Shown: positions 6,357-6,454 of the stretch, one piece after another
How the letters are laid out: every line of letters starts with the position of its first letter
How positions within the stretch are numbered: the first letter of the stretch is position 1
Source: Pseudomonadota bacterium
GTDB taxonomy: Bacteria > Pseudomonadota > Gammaproteobacteria > Steroidobacterales > Woeseiaceae
Reading direction: 5' to 3'
Length of the DNA: 6,454 bases
Assembly: GCA_022567775.1 (NCBI GenBank)
Contig: JADFGH010000135.1
Location: forward strand, 1-6,454
The notes under the pieces: generated by a model
What the model saw: the letters and a program-made list of their open reading frames with translations, nothing else
Databases searched by the model: none
Told to the model about the DNA's origin: nothing
Made by a program: the position numbers and the translations under genes

Positions 6357-6454
6357 ATGTCATTCTGGGAGGAAGTTAAGCGACGCAAGGTAGTCCGCGT
6401 AGCAGTGGTCTACTCAATCGTCGCCTGGCTACTTGTCGAAATAGCGGTGACAGT
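6357..6454 (+). CDS. TolB/TPR-type membrane-anchored protein, N-terminal fragment (runs off right edge)
   Basis: The first 32 codons, starting at ATG 6357-6359 with GGAG at 6348-6351 five bases upstream. The peptide begins MSFWEEVKRRKVVRVAVVY and continues into a hydrophobic helix (about residues 12-32). This N-terminus is characteristic of a large group of proteobacterial proteins that have a short basic cytoplasmic start, one or more membrane helices, a TolB-like N-terminal domain and tetratricopeptide repeats; they are often annotated as adenylate cyclase or TPR proteins. Such genes are commonly present in many copies per genome. The effector part lies outside the window, so its domain composition cannot be confirmed. 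A separate promoter from the dehydrogenase genes is likely given the 323-base gap. Confidence 0.8.
   Translation, partial: MSFWEEVKRRKVVRVAVVYSIVAWLLVEIAVT

Overview
The window looks like chromosomal DNA from a gammaproteobacterium, probably a free-living marine or sediment lineage of the Woeseia/Chromatiales kind. This rests on a rhombotarget-type lipoprotein, the start of a TolB/TPR 'MSFWEE.KRRKVVRVAVVY' protein (a family I know mainly from such bacteria) and moderately GC-rich coding DNA. The taxonomic call is inference from gene content. No tRNA, rRNA, CRISPR array, transposase or phage gene was seen.

Region 1 (1-2592, + strand) is a two-component system. The C-terminal DNA-binding half of an OmpR/PhoB-type response regulator runs in from the left edge. 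Nine bases after its stop codon begins a 743-residue membrane histidine kinase. All phosphotransfer and ATP-binding motifs are present. There is no HAMP domain between TM2 and the phospho-acceptor helix, and the very large extracytoplasmic sensor region contains a long charged stretch.

Region 2 (2604-3128, - strand) is a lipoprotein gene convergent with the kinase; the two stop codons are only 11 bases apart. Its first ~155 residues match my recollection of the rhombotarget lipoprotein family, but the C-terminal part is missing and replaced by a short unrelated tail. It is probably a deletion remnant.

Region 3 (3129-3651) is a 523-base gap without a gene. It holds two large bulged inverted repeats, a small palindrome, a tentative -10 element and a good Shine-Dalgarno sequence for the next gene.

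Region 4 (3652-6033, + strand) carries two metabolic genes in the same direction. The first is a complete NAD+-dependent formate dehydrogenase, very close to the classical Pseudomonas sp. 101 enzyme, with every catalytic residue I could place conserved at a constant +7 offset. The second, after 138 bases, is a zinc-type medium-chain alcohol dehydrogenase that keeps the catalytic-zinc ligands but has lost the whole four-cysteine structural-zinc lobe. They may work together, formate oxidation supplying reducing power to or alongside an alcohol/aldehyde reaction, but the substrate of the second enzyme cannot be read from sequence.

Region 5 (6034-6454) is a 323-base gap without a convincing gene, followed by the first 32 codons of a membrane-anchored TolB/TPR-type protein that runs off the right edge.

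Nothing here is a clear new defence or mobile system. The points most worth a second look are the truncated rhombotarget lipoprotein, the lobe-less alcohol dehydrogenase beside formate dehydrogenase, and the paired bulged inverted repeats upstream of the formate dehydrogenase gene.
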